This document shows positions 1 to 11,660 of a stretch of DNA of 64,000 bases, one piece after another. The notes under the pieces were generated by a model that saw only the letters and a program-made list of their open reading frames with translations, ran no database searches and was not told where the DNA came from. Numbering within the stretch: position 1 is the stretch's first letter; each line of letters begins with the position of its first letter. Source of the stretch: Episyrphus balteatus (Eukaryota; Arthropoda; Insecta; Diptera; Syrphidae); the NCBI RefSeq assembly GCF_945859705.1, contig NC_079138.1:2294001-2358000 (forward strand). The letters run 5' to 3'. A program made the translations under genes and the position numbers.

Positions 1-780
1 TGTTTGTGTTTTTCATTTTGCCATTATACTGGCATTTTATTACTTGCAAAATATTGTGCTTGTCCCATTTTGTTTTTTTTTTTTTTTTTTTATTTTTTTC
101 ATTTTGTTTGGGGTGCTGAACTAACAAAGGGAGAGATACATTTTCTTGACTGATGATGAAACGGTTGCAGCCAACGCAACGCCATTGTGGACGTGAGGAC
201 GGCCGGCCGGTTGCCGGTACGTTACCGTTAAGCAATCGTATATATAGAGTATATGGAAAAGAATGAAAGGAAAAACGAAGATGTAAAAGAAAACGAAATA
301 AAAAAAATTCTGTCTTTCTTGTGCGTATATTGTGTCGGTAAAGTTGTTCCAAACAAGACTCTACTCTCATCTTGAATATGTGAGCGCTGAGAGGTCCTTT
401 GTATCTTGAAATGGGTTTCTGTCAAAAGGATATACAAAAAAAAAAAAAATAGAATATGATTTACATGGTTTGGTTGTAAATATATATATAATTTTTTTTA
501 ATTAAAAAAAAAAAATTTAACAGAGAAGAGAGGACAACAGTTGGTAAGGATATTTTAATTTAACTGTAAAGCTGTGGAAGGAAAAATCGAAAGAGAATCG
601 GTCTTTCAAAAATAGAGCAGGCTAAAAGTATCTAGTAAAAGTGAAATACTAATACCATTGAGTTGATTTTATAAACTTGTTGAAGACATTCATCAAAATC
701 GGGAATAAAGTACAAAAAAAGTATGAAATTAAGGAAAAATTGATCAACATAAAAAACGTACTTTAACATTTTCTTAATGT
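1..780. other. AT-rich stretch, no gene seen
   Basis: No coding exon, RNA gene or recognisable transposon is visible. It contains a long T run near 70-92, a small GC-rich islet near 197-225 and A/T-rich low-complexity sequence near 425-525. The short open frames on either strand have poly-Phe/poly-Lys composition from homopolymers and are not credible genes. Confidence 0.6.
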
Positions 781-784
781 TTTT

Positions 785-950
785 CTTGAAAAATCGTGAC
801 TCATCCTCATTTAGCCTGAGCCTGTTAGCAGTGATTGAAATTTCATCTTTAAGGCAAAGTTGGTAACTTGACCTATAAAAGTCAGCAGATCATTGTTTTA
901 AAACGTTTTTAGGGTTCGAATGCCAAGACAGACCAATACTTTTTTTTTCT
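785..950 (+). repeat. Dispersed SINE-like repeat, copy 1
   Basis: This copy starts with a motif GTGACTCATCCTCA followed by a GCCTGAGCC block and ends with a tRNA B-box-like GGTTCGAATGCC and a CAGACCAATACT tail. The same order occurs at 43975-44130 (+). The head alone recurs in inverted orientation near 41215 and 46796. The B-box-like motif suggests a decayed tRNA-derived SINE. The A box is not recognisable in this copy, so the SINE assignment is inference. Confidence 0.4.
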
Positions 951-959
951 CGCTCGTTT

Positions 960-2482
960 GTAAACTGACTTTACAGAAAACAAATTTTTGACGTGATAAC
1001 GTCTTATAAATCGATGAACCATGGCAGCCACCACAAAAAAGTGACGCCATTTTCTAACGTTACGATCTCGCACTTTCGCAGTGCGGCAAAAAATTTCAAT
1101 TAAAAATAAACTTTTAGAGATACAAAAATCTTCTATAGCTTATTTGAAAGATGATAACCTAAAAAATTCCGTCATTTAATAGGGTAAACAGGGGTAAAAC
1201 GGAAAGATGAAATTTGGGCTAAAATCTAAACGCGAAGTTGTAGAGAATCGATTTTTTTTTTGCTATAGATAGATGAAATTAATTTAAGAATAACTGCATT
1301 TAAGAAAAAATTCTAAAAAAAATTTGAAACTAAGCTATAACGTTTTGGTTGAACGTTGTACACGTGTTGGGGCTATGACAAAATGATGGTTTTGTATAAA
1401 AAAATTTTTTTTTTGACAATTCTAAAGATGCCAGATGAAAGATGAGAAAAAAAAATTAGGCGTCTGATACGGATATTTTTTCAACGCTCTGCGTTTCGAA
1501 ATATGAATTTTTGAAAAACACTTTGTTTTTTAGGGGTATTTTTGGGTCATTTTTGATTTTTAGCTTTTTTTTTGTAGCGTTCAAAAAAACTCAAACTTAT
1601 AGGACATGTAGGTTTGCCTTATGCATACATGTGCGAAAACTTGGAATCGTTTAGTGAGTTTAGACTGAATAACAGAAGAAACAAATTTTTAAAAAAACAC
1701 GTTTTTTGACCGTTTTTAACCGATTTTCATCGTTTTTTTATTTTTATCTTTTTTTCTTTAATAGATACAGGAATAATGATAGACCATGACTGCGACTATA
1801 TGTGTGCGAAGTTTCAATCATTTTCGTAAACACAATTTTGAGATAACGGTAAAATAAAATTTTAAAATTCAACAGGTTATAACTTTTGACAAAGAGTAGA
1901 TAGAAATTTTATTAAACTTTTATGAGCATCTTGATACAATTACCTTTCATTTGGTATATCACACATAATGGTAGACTAACTACAAGCTACACAATGTTAA
2001 ATCAAGAAACTTGCAAAAAAACCTCAAAATACCAGTGGAGATCTGTTGATCATGAACAGCCACCAGTGTGGGAATTCGACATGGTTGACTTTAAAAAATT
2101 CTAACTTCTCTTGTAGGCATCTTTGAAATGAGATTGATAAGTCATATGAAAGGTGAAATAATAAGCTTTCAGATGGTATAAAATTTTTTATAGGTTTTTA
2201 GGGGAAAAAAATGGAATTAATGACCTGAGAAGATAAAAATTCATGTTTTTTTTTTTGCTCTTTTTGATGAAAATGATTGTTTTCAATAAATTATTTTTAT
2301 ACTTTTTGCGCATTGTAAAAATTTAAAATGGTTTTATTCTTAAGAAGAAATACTTGGCTTTTAAATTGCATAATTTTTTGGGTAAGCTTTTGAAATAAAA
2401 AAAAAATTAATATATTGAGAAAACAACCTGTTTTCTGACGATGTTATCACGTAAAATCATCGTCCGTAAACCGGCTTTACAG
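960..2482. mobile_element. Putative non-autonomous element with inverted ends
   Basis: The two ends mirror each other. On the left GTAAACTGACTTTACAG (960-976) is followed by ACGTGATAAC (991-1000). On the right GTTATCACGT (2443-2452) is followed by GTAAACCGGCTTTACAG (2466-2482). The interior is AT-rich, with no transposase frame. Related end sequence occurs near 11680-11730 and 40405-40500, so the ends belong to a dispersed family. Superfamily and target-site duplication are not resolved. The ends could instead be two independent insertions in opposite orientation. Confidence 0.45.
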
Positions 2483-2744
2483 ACAACCTTTTTTTTTTTT
2501 TTAAAAAAAAAAAAGGGAAACGAAAAAAAAAAAGTTCTCAAAATTCCGAATATAGGCAGGTACAGGTACCTATATCTTCAATAGAACAGCACCGCAACAC
2601 ACCATTTGTTTATTTGAACGAACTGTGCGGTTAGGAAAACCACAGCGCTTTTTAACTCCACTTCCACAGTGATAGCAGAATTAAAATCTATATCTACCCT
2701 ACATAAATTCCTTCAAAATCTCACCCAAAAACATTGAATAACAT

Positions 2745-2770
2745 GCACTCGAGAGTCGAGACTCGAGTGC
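2745..2770. repeat. Short perfect-arm palindrome
   Basis: GCACTCGAG (2745-2753) and CTCGAGTGC (2762-2770) are perfect reverse complements around an 8-bp spacer. It sits just upstream of a GT microsatellite. It could form a cruciform or bind a dimeric factor. No function is shown. Confidence 0.7.
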
Positions 2771-2784
2771 GGTGTCGTCGGTCG

Positions 2785-2804
2785 GTGTGTGTGTGTGTGT
2801 GTGT
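2785..2804. repeat. (GT)n microsatellite
   Basis: About ten uninterrupted GT units. Confidence 0.95.
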
Positions 2805-4382
2805 GCTTTTATTGTTTAATTATCGACACACCCGCTTCCAGCAGCTCACACAGTTGCACCCCCGCCCGCTTTACAACCCACAAAACAAATGCTTTACACA
2901 CTAGAGATTAAGACTTAATATACCCAGTGGGATTCCAAAAATTGCTCTAAATCCAACTATCGCATCGTTTTGTAACGCAAGGTACATAGCTATTATACGC
3001 AGCATTACCTATTAATTTCAAATTCCGTACATGCCATTTTAATAGTAGAATCAATAAATAACCCAACAGTTTGCATTCCCATCAAGAAGAAAGTGTTAGA
3101 TATAGTACTTATATGTGTGTTATAGGAGCGATACCTTACCTAACACAAAGTATATCTAATATTATTCGTCGAGAGAAAAGCTCATAGTTTGTCCTACCTA
3201 CAGCCAAACTACATACGAGTACCTATACCAAACTTTTGCAACAGTGAAAAAGAGTCCATGTTAGTAACATCACAGTCAGAGACATAGACATTAGACAAAA
3301 CTGAAATTGCCACTTTGGGAGGAAGAATTCCTGAGAAAATTCCAATTCTAATTATAAGGATATCAACATTCAAGGACGAAGGTACCTATATCTAATTTTG
3401 GGCAGCATTTATTTTATCATATCCCCTATTTCTTGGAATAAGGATTTTGAATTTTGCATCTTAGAATTTAGGATTAAGACTTATAGATGTGGTTTCGTGT
3501 TTTCTTGGAATCAGTTTGTCATTTAATGAGGCATCAATCGTTATACCAACCAGAATCCTGCCTGCCTTAATACAAAGAAAAAATTCCTACATTTAAAAGT
3601 TTAAACCACGGATACGCACCTACCTACCATTTAGCCCACCTTGGTACAAGTCCTTGTGACCCTTTTTCCATATTGATTCTAAGAATCATTTTGTAAATAT
3701 GATGATCGTTTGTTTTCCCTTTTTTGCCAAGTTCATGCTATAGCTGGTTTGTAACACGTGTGCCTTTGGGGAGTGAGTGAAAATTCTTCTAAAGATATAC
3801 ACTTTTTTAAATAAAACAAAAAAAAAAAAAATAAAAAGGACGAGCGTCAAGAGTGTAAAGTGTAAAGTTTATTTCGTTCAATTTTACTTCATGTTGTTGT
3901 TGTTTAAGGTGTTTTTTTTTTTTTTTTTTGTAACTTTCTTTCTGAGAGGTAAATAAAATCAAAATTTGTTTCGAGTCCAACTCTTGCCTAAGGATGTAGA
4001 TGTTAAGTGTTGTGGTTTCAGGGTGGATATACGCAACATAACTCAACAAACAACACAATTTCCTCCCCTTTCTCCATCTTCCTCTCGGTCTTTCATTTCC
4101 TTAGGGAGATTCGAGTATGAAATTATTTTGTGTGGTAATTTATGTTGTAAGGCATAATTTATTTTTTTTTTTTTTTTTATTTTTTTGAAGGTGAAAGTAA
4201 ACTTGGTTTTTTTTAGTAGCTCTTTGAACTTTAGACTAAAAGGAGAACGTTCGTTATGATATATAAAATATATTTAACTTTTGTATACTTACCTTACAGG
4301 AAATAGTTTGTTTTAGAATTACTTTAGTTTATAAAATGTTTTTCTTTGGCTCTATGCATTATTCATTTTAATGCTGGGCAAA

Positions 4383-5715
4383 GGGGTCTCATTTTAATAG
4401 TTCAAAGCGAGATAAAAATTCAATATTGCTTGCAAGTTTTAAATTTTAAAGAAAAGGCCAAAGACATTGATTAAGGAACTTAGGAACCCCAAAGATGCTA
4501 AATTCAAAGGCCCAAAACTTATAAAAAAAAAAACACATACATACATATTTGTGCCCTCTGAGTCGATATCCTTCGAATTGCATAAAAATCTAGGTACAAA
4601 ATTCACGTCTTAAAAAATCACCATTTGTAAAGCTTAAATGGTTTTGGTTTTTGTGGCTAAACTAAGGGTCCGAGGAGCTCCAAGGCTGCAAAATTCAAAA
4701 ATAAACTCTGAAAACAAAACTTCTATGAGTCGATATTATTTCGAATACAAATCTAGGTCAAAACTCACGTTTTTTGAAAATCATGATTTGGAATATTTAA
4801 ATGGTTTTCCTGGCTAAACTATGGGTCCTAAGGTTACCAAAGTTGCAAACTTTAAGACCCAAAAAAAAAGCTTAGTGTCCAAAACTTATAAAATATAAAT
4901 ATATATCCTTCCAACAGAATAAATTTAAAAAATTAATTTACATCTTAAAACGTTGATTAAGGGTCCTAGGAGCTCCAAAATTGCAAAATTTAAATGTCCA
5001 AAACTTAGAACAAATTTGTGGTCGATATCTTTCGAGCTTCGAATATGATAAATTTAAAAAAAGGCAATCAGTTTATGGTCAAAAACATTGATTAAGGGTC
5101 CTAAGAACTCCAAAGTTGAAAAATTCAAAAACCTCTTAAAACACAACTACTCTGAGTCAATATCCTTCGAATATAAATCTAATCGTAGGTCTAAAATTCA
5201 CGTTTTATGAAAAGCATGATCTGTAATTTTTAAATGGTTTTCCTGGCTAAACTATGGGTCCTAAGGTTAACAAAGTTGCAAATTTCAAGACCATAAAAAA
5301 AGCTAAGTGTCCAAAACTTATAAAATATAAGTTTTTTGAATCTTTGAATCGATATTCTTCAAACAGGATAAATTAAAAAAAATTAATTTACATCTTAAAA
5401 CGTTGATTAAGGGTCCTAGGAGCTCCAAAGTCCAAAGTTGCAAAATTCAAAAGTCTCTTAAGGCAGAACTTCGTTTCAAAAACTTAGAAAAAATACACAT
5501 TTGTGCTCTTTTAGCCGATATCCTTCAGTTTCTGTTCAAAAAAAATTGATTAAGGGTCCTAGGAACCCCAAAGCTACATCATTCGTACAAATCTATACCT
5601 TGGTCTAGGACTCATGTTCTATGAAAATCACTTTAAAAATCATTTTAAATGGTTTTCCTGACTAAATTAAGGGTCCTCGGAGCCCCAAGGATGCAAAATT
5701 CAAAAGCCTTTTTTT
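4383..5715. repeat. Degenerate tandem array, ~115-190-bp monomers
   Basis: A motif of the form AAGGGTCCTAGGAGCTCCAAAG, usually followed by TTGCAAAATTCAA, recurs near 4476, 4666, 4826, 4965, 5097, 5266, 5411, 5556 and 5670. Linked motifs (GAGTCGATATCCTTCGAAT, AATGGTTTTCCTGGCTAAACTA) recur in register. Two stretches are copied at about 430-445 bp: the TATGGGTCCTAAGGTTA block (4826 and 5266) and the GTTGATTAAGGGTCCTAGG block (about 4953 and 5400). That suggests a three-monomer higher-order period. Monomers are strongly diverged, so the array is old. Confidence 0.75.
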
Positions 5716-6766
5716 TTTAAATGATCTTATGACTTAAAACAAAACATAATTTCACGCTATCAAGCCATAAAATTAACCTTGAACTCAAAACATTTTCGAA
5801 TATAAACAAAATAAAAAAAAAACAAAAAAAAAAACATACAACACCCGGAACTCTACCAAACAAATGACTGTCAATACATTGCACGTCCAGACGTTTAACT
5901 CGAGAATCGTATGTGTTTATCATTATTTTTTGTTTTTGCAAATAAATTGCGTCCATTTATCTAGAGACAAGTTGTTGTTTTTTTTTTTTTTTGTTGTTTT
6001 TTTGTTTATTTTGTTTTATTTTTTGCTTGTTTCCATTTTTATTTATTTTGCAATCAGGATATAAATCCACCAAACAGAAACATATCTTTGCCACTAAAAA
6101 GAACATTACGTTGGAACCACATTGAATGAAAAATATTCACTGAGTGTTTTTTTTTTATTTTTTTTATTTGTGGATTGTGGTGTTCTTGGTGGGATCAGAT
6201 GTAATAAGGGTCAAAGAATAAATTCGTACTATGTGTCACGCTATAAATGAAGTTGTGGAGATATTTATAGTAGAAATAAATGGAAGCTATTATATGTTTT
6301 CGACACCTTTGAATGTAGTTAAACAGTTTCGAAAGCCGTAATTTCTACATAGGTACTCGGTGGGTATGTATTGATCTTTTTTGAAAGCGTCTATATTTAC
6401 TCTAAAAGTTTGTTTTCGTTTCACTATTACAGATATGCATCTTCCTGCAGAAGAAAGTCTCCAATACAAAAAAAGAAAATACCTATCACCTTCTTACCTG
6501 ATTAATGGACTTCCTTGCGAGCTGATCCCAAAATGGTCTCATTGAGACTTCCTTTGGCCTTAACCTCCTTTCACTTTTCTCCCTAATTCTCACTTACCGA
6601 TACAGAAAATGTACAAATTGCAGTTTTATTGCGAAAGCTATTATACAAGTATGTAGGAAGTGGGCAGAGAGTATAGAATTGTATTTGTCTTCAAGAAAAC
6701 ACAAAGTTTGTCGATATTTAACTGCTTTTAAAGGCTTTGTTAGTTTTGAGAAAAGAGTGTATTTTT
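5716..6766. other. Low-complexity and unassigned DNA
   Basis: T-rich low-complexity sequence dominates 5970-6060 and 6145-6170. The remainder shows no repeat partner in the window and no credible coding frame. It ends where the 304-bp satellite begins. Confidence 0.5.
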
Positions 6767-7373
6767 TTCGAACGCAAATATTTCAGCAACCAGACCTCGA
6801 ACAAACTTTTGGTTTGCAGCTATGAATAGAGTTTAAAGAGACCTTTCTTTTGATGTCTCACTCGATGAATTTGGAGGAAATTTTTGAAAAACTAATTTTT
6901 TTAGGCAAGGGGTTAACCTTGATTTTTTCGCGAAAATCTGAAAAAAATAAATTTGTATTTTTTTACATAAAATTGTAGCCCTTTTTATTGTGACTAGTAT
7001 CTGTAAACCAAAACTTGTTTCGAGACTTTGATCCGAAAATATCAGCTTTTCAAGAAAAAAAAAAAAAAAAAAAAAAAATACCTACTTCGAACGCAAATAT
7101 TTCAGCAACCAGACCTCAAAGAAACTTTTGGTTTGCAGCTATGAATAGAGTTTAAAGAGACCTTTCCTTTGATGTCTCACTCGATGAATTTGGAGGAAAT
7201 TTTTGAAAAACTAATTTTTTTAGGCAAGGGGTTAACCTTGATTTTTTCGCGAAAATCTGAAAAAAATAAATTTGTATTTTTTTACATAAAATTGTAGCCC
7301 TTTTTATTGTGACTAGTATCTGTAAACCAAAACTTGTTTCGAGACTTTGATCCGAAAATATCAGCTTTTCAAG

Positions 7374-7405
<32 letters not shown>

Positions 7406-9630
7406 CTACTTCGAACGCAAATATTTCAGCAACCAGACCTCAAAGAAACTTTTGCTTTGCAGCTATGAATAGAGTTTAAAGAGACCTTTCCTTTGATGTC
7501 TCACTCGATGGATTTGGAGGAAATTTTTGAAAAACTAATTTTTTTAGGCAAGGGGTTAACCTTGATTTTTTCGCGTAAATCTGAAAAAAATAAATGTGTA
7601 ATTTTTTTACATAAAATGATAAGCCTGTTCATTGTGAACTCATATCTGTAAACCAAAACTTGTTTCGAAATATTGATCCGAAAATATCAGCTTTTGAAGA
7701 AAAAAAAATATTTCGAACGCAAATATTTCAGCAACCAGACCTCGAACAAACTTTTGGTTTGCAGCTATGAATAGAGTTTAAAGAGACCTTTCTTTTGATG
7801 TCTCACTCGATGGATTTGGAGGAAATTTTTGAAAAACTAATTTTTTTAGGCAAGGGGTTAACCTTGATTTTTTCGCGAAAATCTGAAAAAAATAAATTTG
7901 TAATTTTTTAACATAAAATGATAGGCCTGTTCATTGTGAACTCGTATCTGTAAACCGAAACTTGTTTCGAGACTTTGATCCGAAAATATCAGCTTTTGAA
8001 GAAAAAAAAAAATAGTTCGAACGCAAATATTTCAGCAACCAGACCTCGAACAAACTTTTGGTTTGCAGCTATGAATAGAGTTTAAAGAGACCTTTCTTTT
8101 GATGTCTCACTCGATGGATTTGGAGGAAATTTTTGAAAAACTAATTTTTTTAGGCAAGGGGTTAACCTCGATTTTTTCGCGAAAATCTGAAAAAAATAAA
8201 TTTGTAATTTTTTTACATAAAATGATAGGCCTGTTCATTGTGAACTCATATCTGTAAACCAAAACTTGTTTCGAAATATTGATCCGAAAATATCAGCTTT
8301 TGAAGAAAAAAAAAAATACTTCGAACGCAAATATTTCAGCAACCAGACCTCGAACAAACTTTTGGTTTGCAGCTATGAATAGAGTTTAAAGAGACCTTTC
8401 TTTTGATGTCTCACTCGATGGATTTGGAGGAAATTTTTGAAAAACTAATTTTTTTACGCAAGGGGTTAACCTTGATTTTTTCGCGAAAATCTGAAAAAAA
8501 TAAATTTGTAATTTTTTAACATAAAATGATAGGCCTGTTCATTGTGAACTCGTATCTGTAAACCGAAACTTGTTTCGAGACTTTGATCCGAAAATATCAG
8601 CTTTTGAAGAAAAAAAAAAATAGTTCGAACGCAAATATTTCAGCAACCAGACCTCGAACAAACTTTTGGTTTGCAGCTATGAATAGAGTTTAAAGAGACC
8701 TTTCTTTTGATGTCTCACTCGATGGATTTGGAGGAAATTTTTGAAAAACTAATTTTTTTAGGCAAGGGGTTAACCTCGATTTTTTCGCGAAAATCTGAAA
8801 AAAATAAATTTGTAATTTTTTTACATAAAATGATAGGCCTGTTCATTGTGAACTCATATCTGTAAACCAAAACTTGTTTCGAAATATTGATCCGAAAATA
8901 TCAGCTTTTGAAGAAAAAAAAAAATACTTCGAACGCAAATATTTCAGCAACCAGACCTCGAACAAACTTTTGGTTTGCAGCTATGAATAGAGTTTAAAGA
9001 GACCTTTCTTTTGATGTCTCACTCGATGGATTTGGAGGAAATTTTTGAAAAACTAATTTTTTTACGCAAGGGGTTAACCTTGATTTTTTCGCGAAAATCT
9101 GAAAAAAATAAATTTGTAATTTTTTTACATAAAATGAAAAGCCTGTTCATTGTGAACTCGTATCTGTAAACCAAAACTTGTTTCGAGACTTTGATCCGAA
9201 AATATTAGCTTTTGAAGAAAAAAAAAAAATACTTCGAACGCAAATATTTCAGCAACCAGACCTCGAACAAACTTTTGGTTTGCAGCTATGAATAGAGTTT
9301 AAAGAGACCTTTCCTTTGATGGATTTGGAGGAAATTTTTGAAAAACTAGATTTTTTTGCGAAAATCTGAAAAAAATAAATGTGTAATTTTTTTGCACAAA
9401 AAGATAGGCCTGTTCATTGTGAACTCGTATCTGTAAACCAAAACTTGTTTCCAGACTTTGATCCGAAAATATCAGCTTTTCAAGAAAAAAAAAAAAAAAA
9501 AAAAAATACCTACTTCGAACGCAAATATTTTAGCAACCAGACCTCAAAGAAACTTTTGGTTTGCAACTATGAATAGAGCTTAAAGAGACCCTTCTTTTCA
9601 TATATCACTGAATGGATTTGGATTTTTGAA
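6767..9630. repeat. 304-bp-class satellite array, ~10 monomers
   Basis: Monomers beginning TTCGAACGCAAATATTTCAG start at 6767, 7086, 7410, 7712, 8016, 8320, 8624, 8928, 9233 and 9514. The last is broken and decays by about 9630. Spacing is 302-305 bp in the core. It is 319-324 bp in the first two units, which have longer internal A runs, and 281 bp in the deleted ninth. Diagnostic variants alternate. Monomers at 8016 and 8624 share AACCTCG and GAAATATTG. Those at 7712 and 8320 share AACCGAAACTTG and GAGACTTTG, and 8320 and 8928 share TTACGCAAGG. A ~608-bp dimer has therefore been copied. Open frames inside it are not genes. A second array of the same monomer lies at 63551-64000. Confidence 0.95.
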
Positions 9631-11186
9631 TTTTTTCTTCAGAGTAACGAATATGTGTACAAAGTGTCAACAATAATTTTAACATATCCACACTTCAACT
9701 ATTGCATTTGAAATAAGTTTCATTGCCATTCATTTTGTACACACACAAAAAAAAAAAAAATAACTTTGTTGACCCTTAAATCTTTAAGACCTTTCGTGTA
9801 ATAAATCACTTGATGGTGATGCAACCAACCATCCTCAACAAAATCGCAAAATCAATCAATCAATCAATCAATTTCTAGACTGCTACGATGTTATTTTTAT
9901 TTTTTTTTTTGTGTTTGTTTTTGTTTATTTTTTCGTGTAGAAATATCCTTTATCTGTGAAATTTCTCTCCTCGCCCTCTTTCGTTGCAAGAAAATCAAAG
10001 TGCCCTTGGTACCTTGTATCTAATCCGTTTTATCGATATTATAGCTAAGAAAAAGCTGAAGATAAATATTTTTGTTTGGTGTCCCCTTTAAGTGGCGTAA
10101 TATTTTGGCATTTCTTCTGATAACACACAGAGACAGGGCTAACACAACGACCGACAACGCCGCCGACAACGGACGTTCGTTTTTCCATTGCAGAAGAGCA
10201 TCTCTCTAATACATATAGACACATTCTCTTAGCCTTTAAGTCGAAGGAAGATAATATTTTATCTTGATGCTCGACCCTCTCAATCGGTCAAAAAAAAAAA
10301 AACAAAAAAAAAAAAAAAAAAATCTGAAGATAGAAAGAGCAAAGTATAGCAGCACGAAATAAATAAATCGATTTATCTTCCAATCATCAACATCATCATC
10401 ACTACGAAGAAGCACCCTCTACTAACAAATAATAAAATACAAAAAAAAAAAAAAAAAAAAAAAACAACAACAACAACAAACTCCTGAGAAGAAAAATATT
10501 TCAACAGCAAAAATGCTTCTAGCTGTAGGTAGTACCTATAAACTCTGTCTTCTTTCACCTACTTCTACGCTTCAAGGTATTTGAAGGCAAAGGCTGGTTT
10601 TTTGTTTTTTATTTTTTTTTTTTTTTTTTTTTTTTATTCCACACTCGCCAGGCCAATGACAATAGCGTGACGGGAGCTTCTGTGATAAGAACGGAGGTGT
10701 CAGCAAGCAAACAAGGACTTTTAACAATTTATCTTCAGGAGTAGGCTATATCCTGCCAGCTATATCTTTATGCAGACAGGACTGACACACAAACACACTG
10801 TATTTGTATTTTTTTTTTTTTTTTTGGCACGAGGTAGAAGGATTTTTCTCATACCTAGTACCTATTTTCGTATAATTGATTGGAAGTTGAGTAAATAATG
10901 GCTCTGAACATATAGAGACGCATCATAAATCTAATTTTGTTTGTTATGTGTAAGTAATTATTTGTATAAGTATGTGCGATAGGTAATTACATTTTTATTT
11001 TTAAAAATTTCACCGATAGTAATTACTTGGATTTTTTTTTTAATATATGCATTTGAGAGGTTAAGAGAGAGAGAGAGGGAAAGAATGACAAAAAAAACTA
11101 ATTTGTTTAAATTGATTTTTAGAAAAAAAATGTATGGCGTATACGTAATATTTTTTTTTTTTTTTATAAAAATAGGCTAAAGTTGA
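9631..11186. other. Unassigned AT-rich DNA with long homopolymers
   Basis: Contains an (AATC)n microsatellite (about 9852-9875), A runs near 10289-10322 and 10440-10463, a T run near 10607-10635 and a short (GA)n near 11064-11077. A CGACAACGCCGCCGACAAC stretch near 10149 is GC-richer than its surroundings. No coding exon is recognisable. Confidence 0.5.
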
Positions 11187-11189
11187 GTG

Positions 11190-11410
11190 CTTTTAGCTAA
11201 ATCCAGGCCTGAAAAAAGGAGGGTAATAGCTATAATCACAGGCCAATTTCTTATAGATGAGCATGCGGTTCGCTATATCGTACAATGGTCACTTCTCAAA
11301 ATAGCAAAGCCCAGCGCTATCCCTATAAACCAATCAAGCTTACGGTTTCTAGACAAACTAATCCATCTCTTAAAAAAAAAAAGATTAAGGACCTAAAAAT
11401 ATTTCTAAAC
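11190..11410 (+). pseudogene. Non-LTR retrotransposon RNase H C-terminal fragment
   Basis: The plus-strand frame reads SRPEKRRVIAIITGQF and then LIDEHAVRYIVQ. This resembles the 'LTGH.p.g.HA.R' segment near the end of the RNase H domain of Jockey/R1/I-type non-LTR retrotransposons. In that family it is followed by a zinc-knuckle-like cysteine region and a short tail. Downstream the cysteines are not preserved, but an IKDLKIFLN* tail just after 11380 in a shifted frame fits the usual end. No RT domain lies upstream, so this is a 5'-truncated, decayed insertion. The assignment rests on motif recognition by eye over about 30 residues. Confidence 0.55.
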
Positions 11411-11559
11411 TAAATTTTAGTAGATCCAACTCTAATTGAGCTTAATCCGAAGTATCGCTCTAGAGTCTAGGGGTTGCCATCTATCCACTATAGCGCTTTT
11501 AAGATGTATTTTTATAAAAATTGTACATTTTCGACTTTGAATACTGACTTCATTCACGA

Positions 11560-11660
11560 AAAAATTAGCTGTTTGAAACTTTTGAACGATTTGCTTTTTC
11601 CACCAGAGGTCTGGAGTTCAAATCCTAAGTCAGCCCAAGACTTTTGTTCCCTTACAAGCA
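11560..11660 (+). repeat. tRNA-like SINE head, degenerate
   Basis: TTAGCTGTTTGAAAC resembles an A box. TTGCTTTTTCCACCAGAGG fits an anticodon-arm position, and GGAGTTCAAATCC is a good B box. The anticodon-arm-to-T-arm block CACCAGAGGTCTGG is shared with the copy at 43975-44130, so this is a dispersed element and not a functional tRNA. Acceptor stems do not pair. Confidence 0.5.

Larger units (their letters stand above)
2483..4380. other. Mostly single-copy-looking AT-rich DNA, no gene seen
   Basis: I see no repeat relationship to the rest of the window and no coding exon over most of this stretch. GGTACCTAT-like short motifs recur. There are poly-A/T tracts near 3820, 3910 and 4160. This is a candidate for unique sequence such as host intron or intergenic DNA, but nothing identifies a neighbouring gene. 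Confidence 0.5.

Noticed and set aside
151..170. Second hammerhead core (CTGATGATGAAAC)
   Set aside because: CTGATGA and GAAA are adjacent with no room for stem II, so it cannot fold as a hammerhead.
6767..9630. CRISPR array
   Set aside because: Units are ~304 bp with no short repeat/unique spacer alternation, and the context is eukaryotic. It is a satellite.
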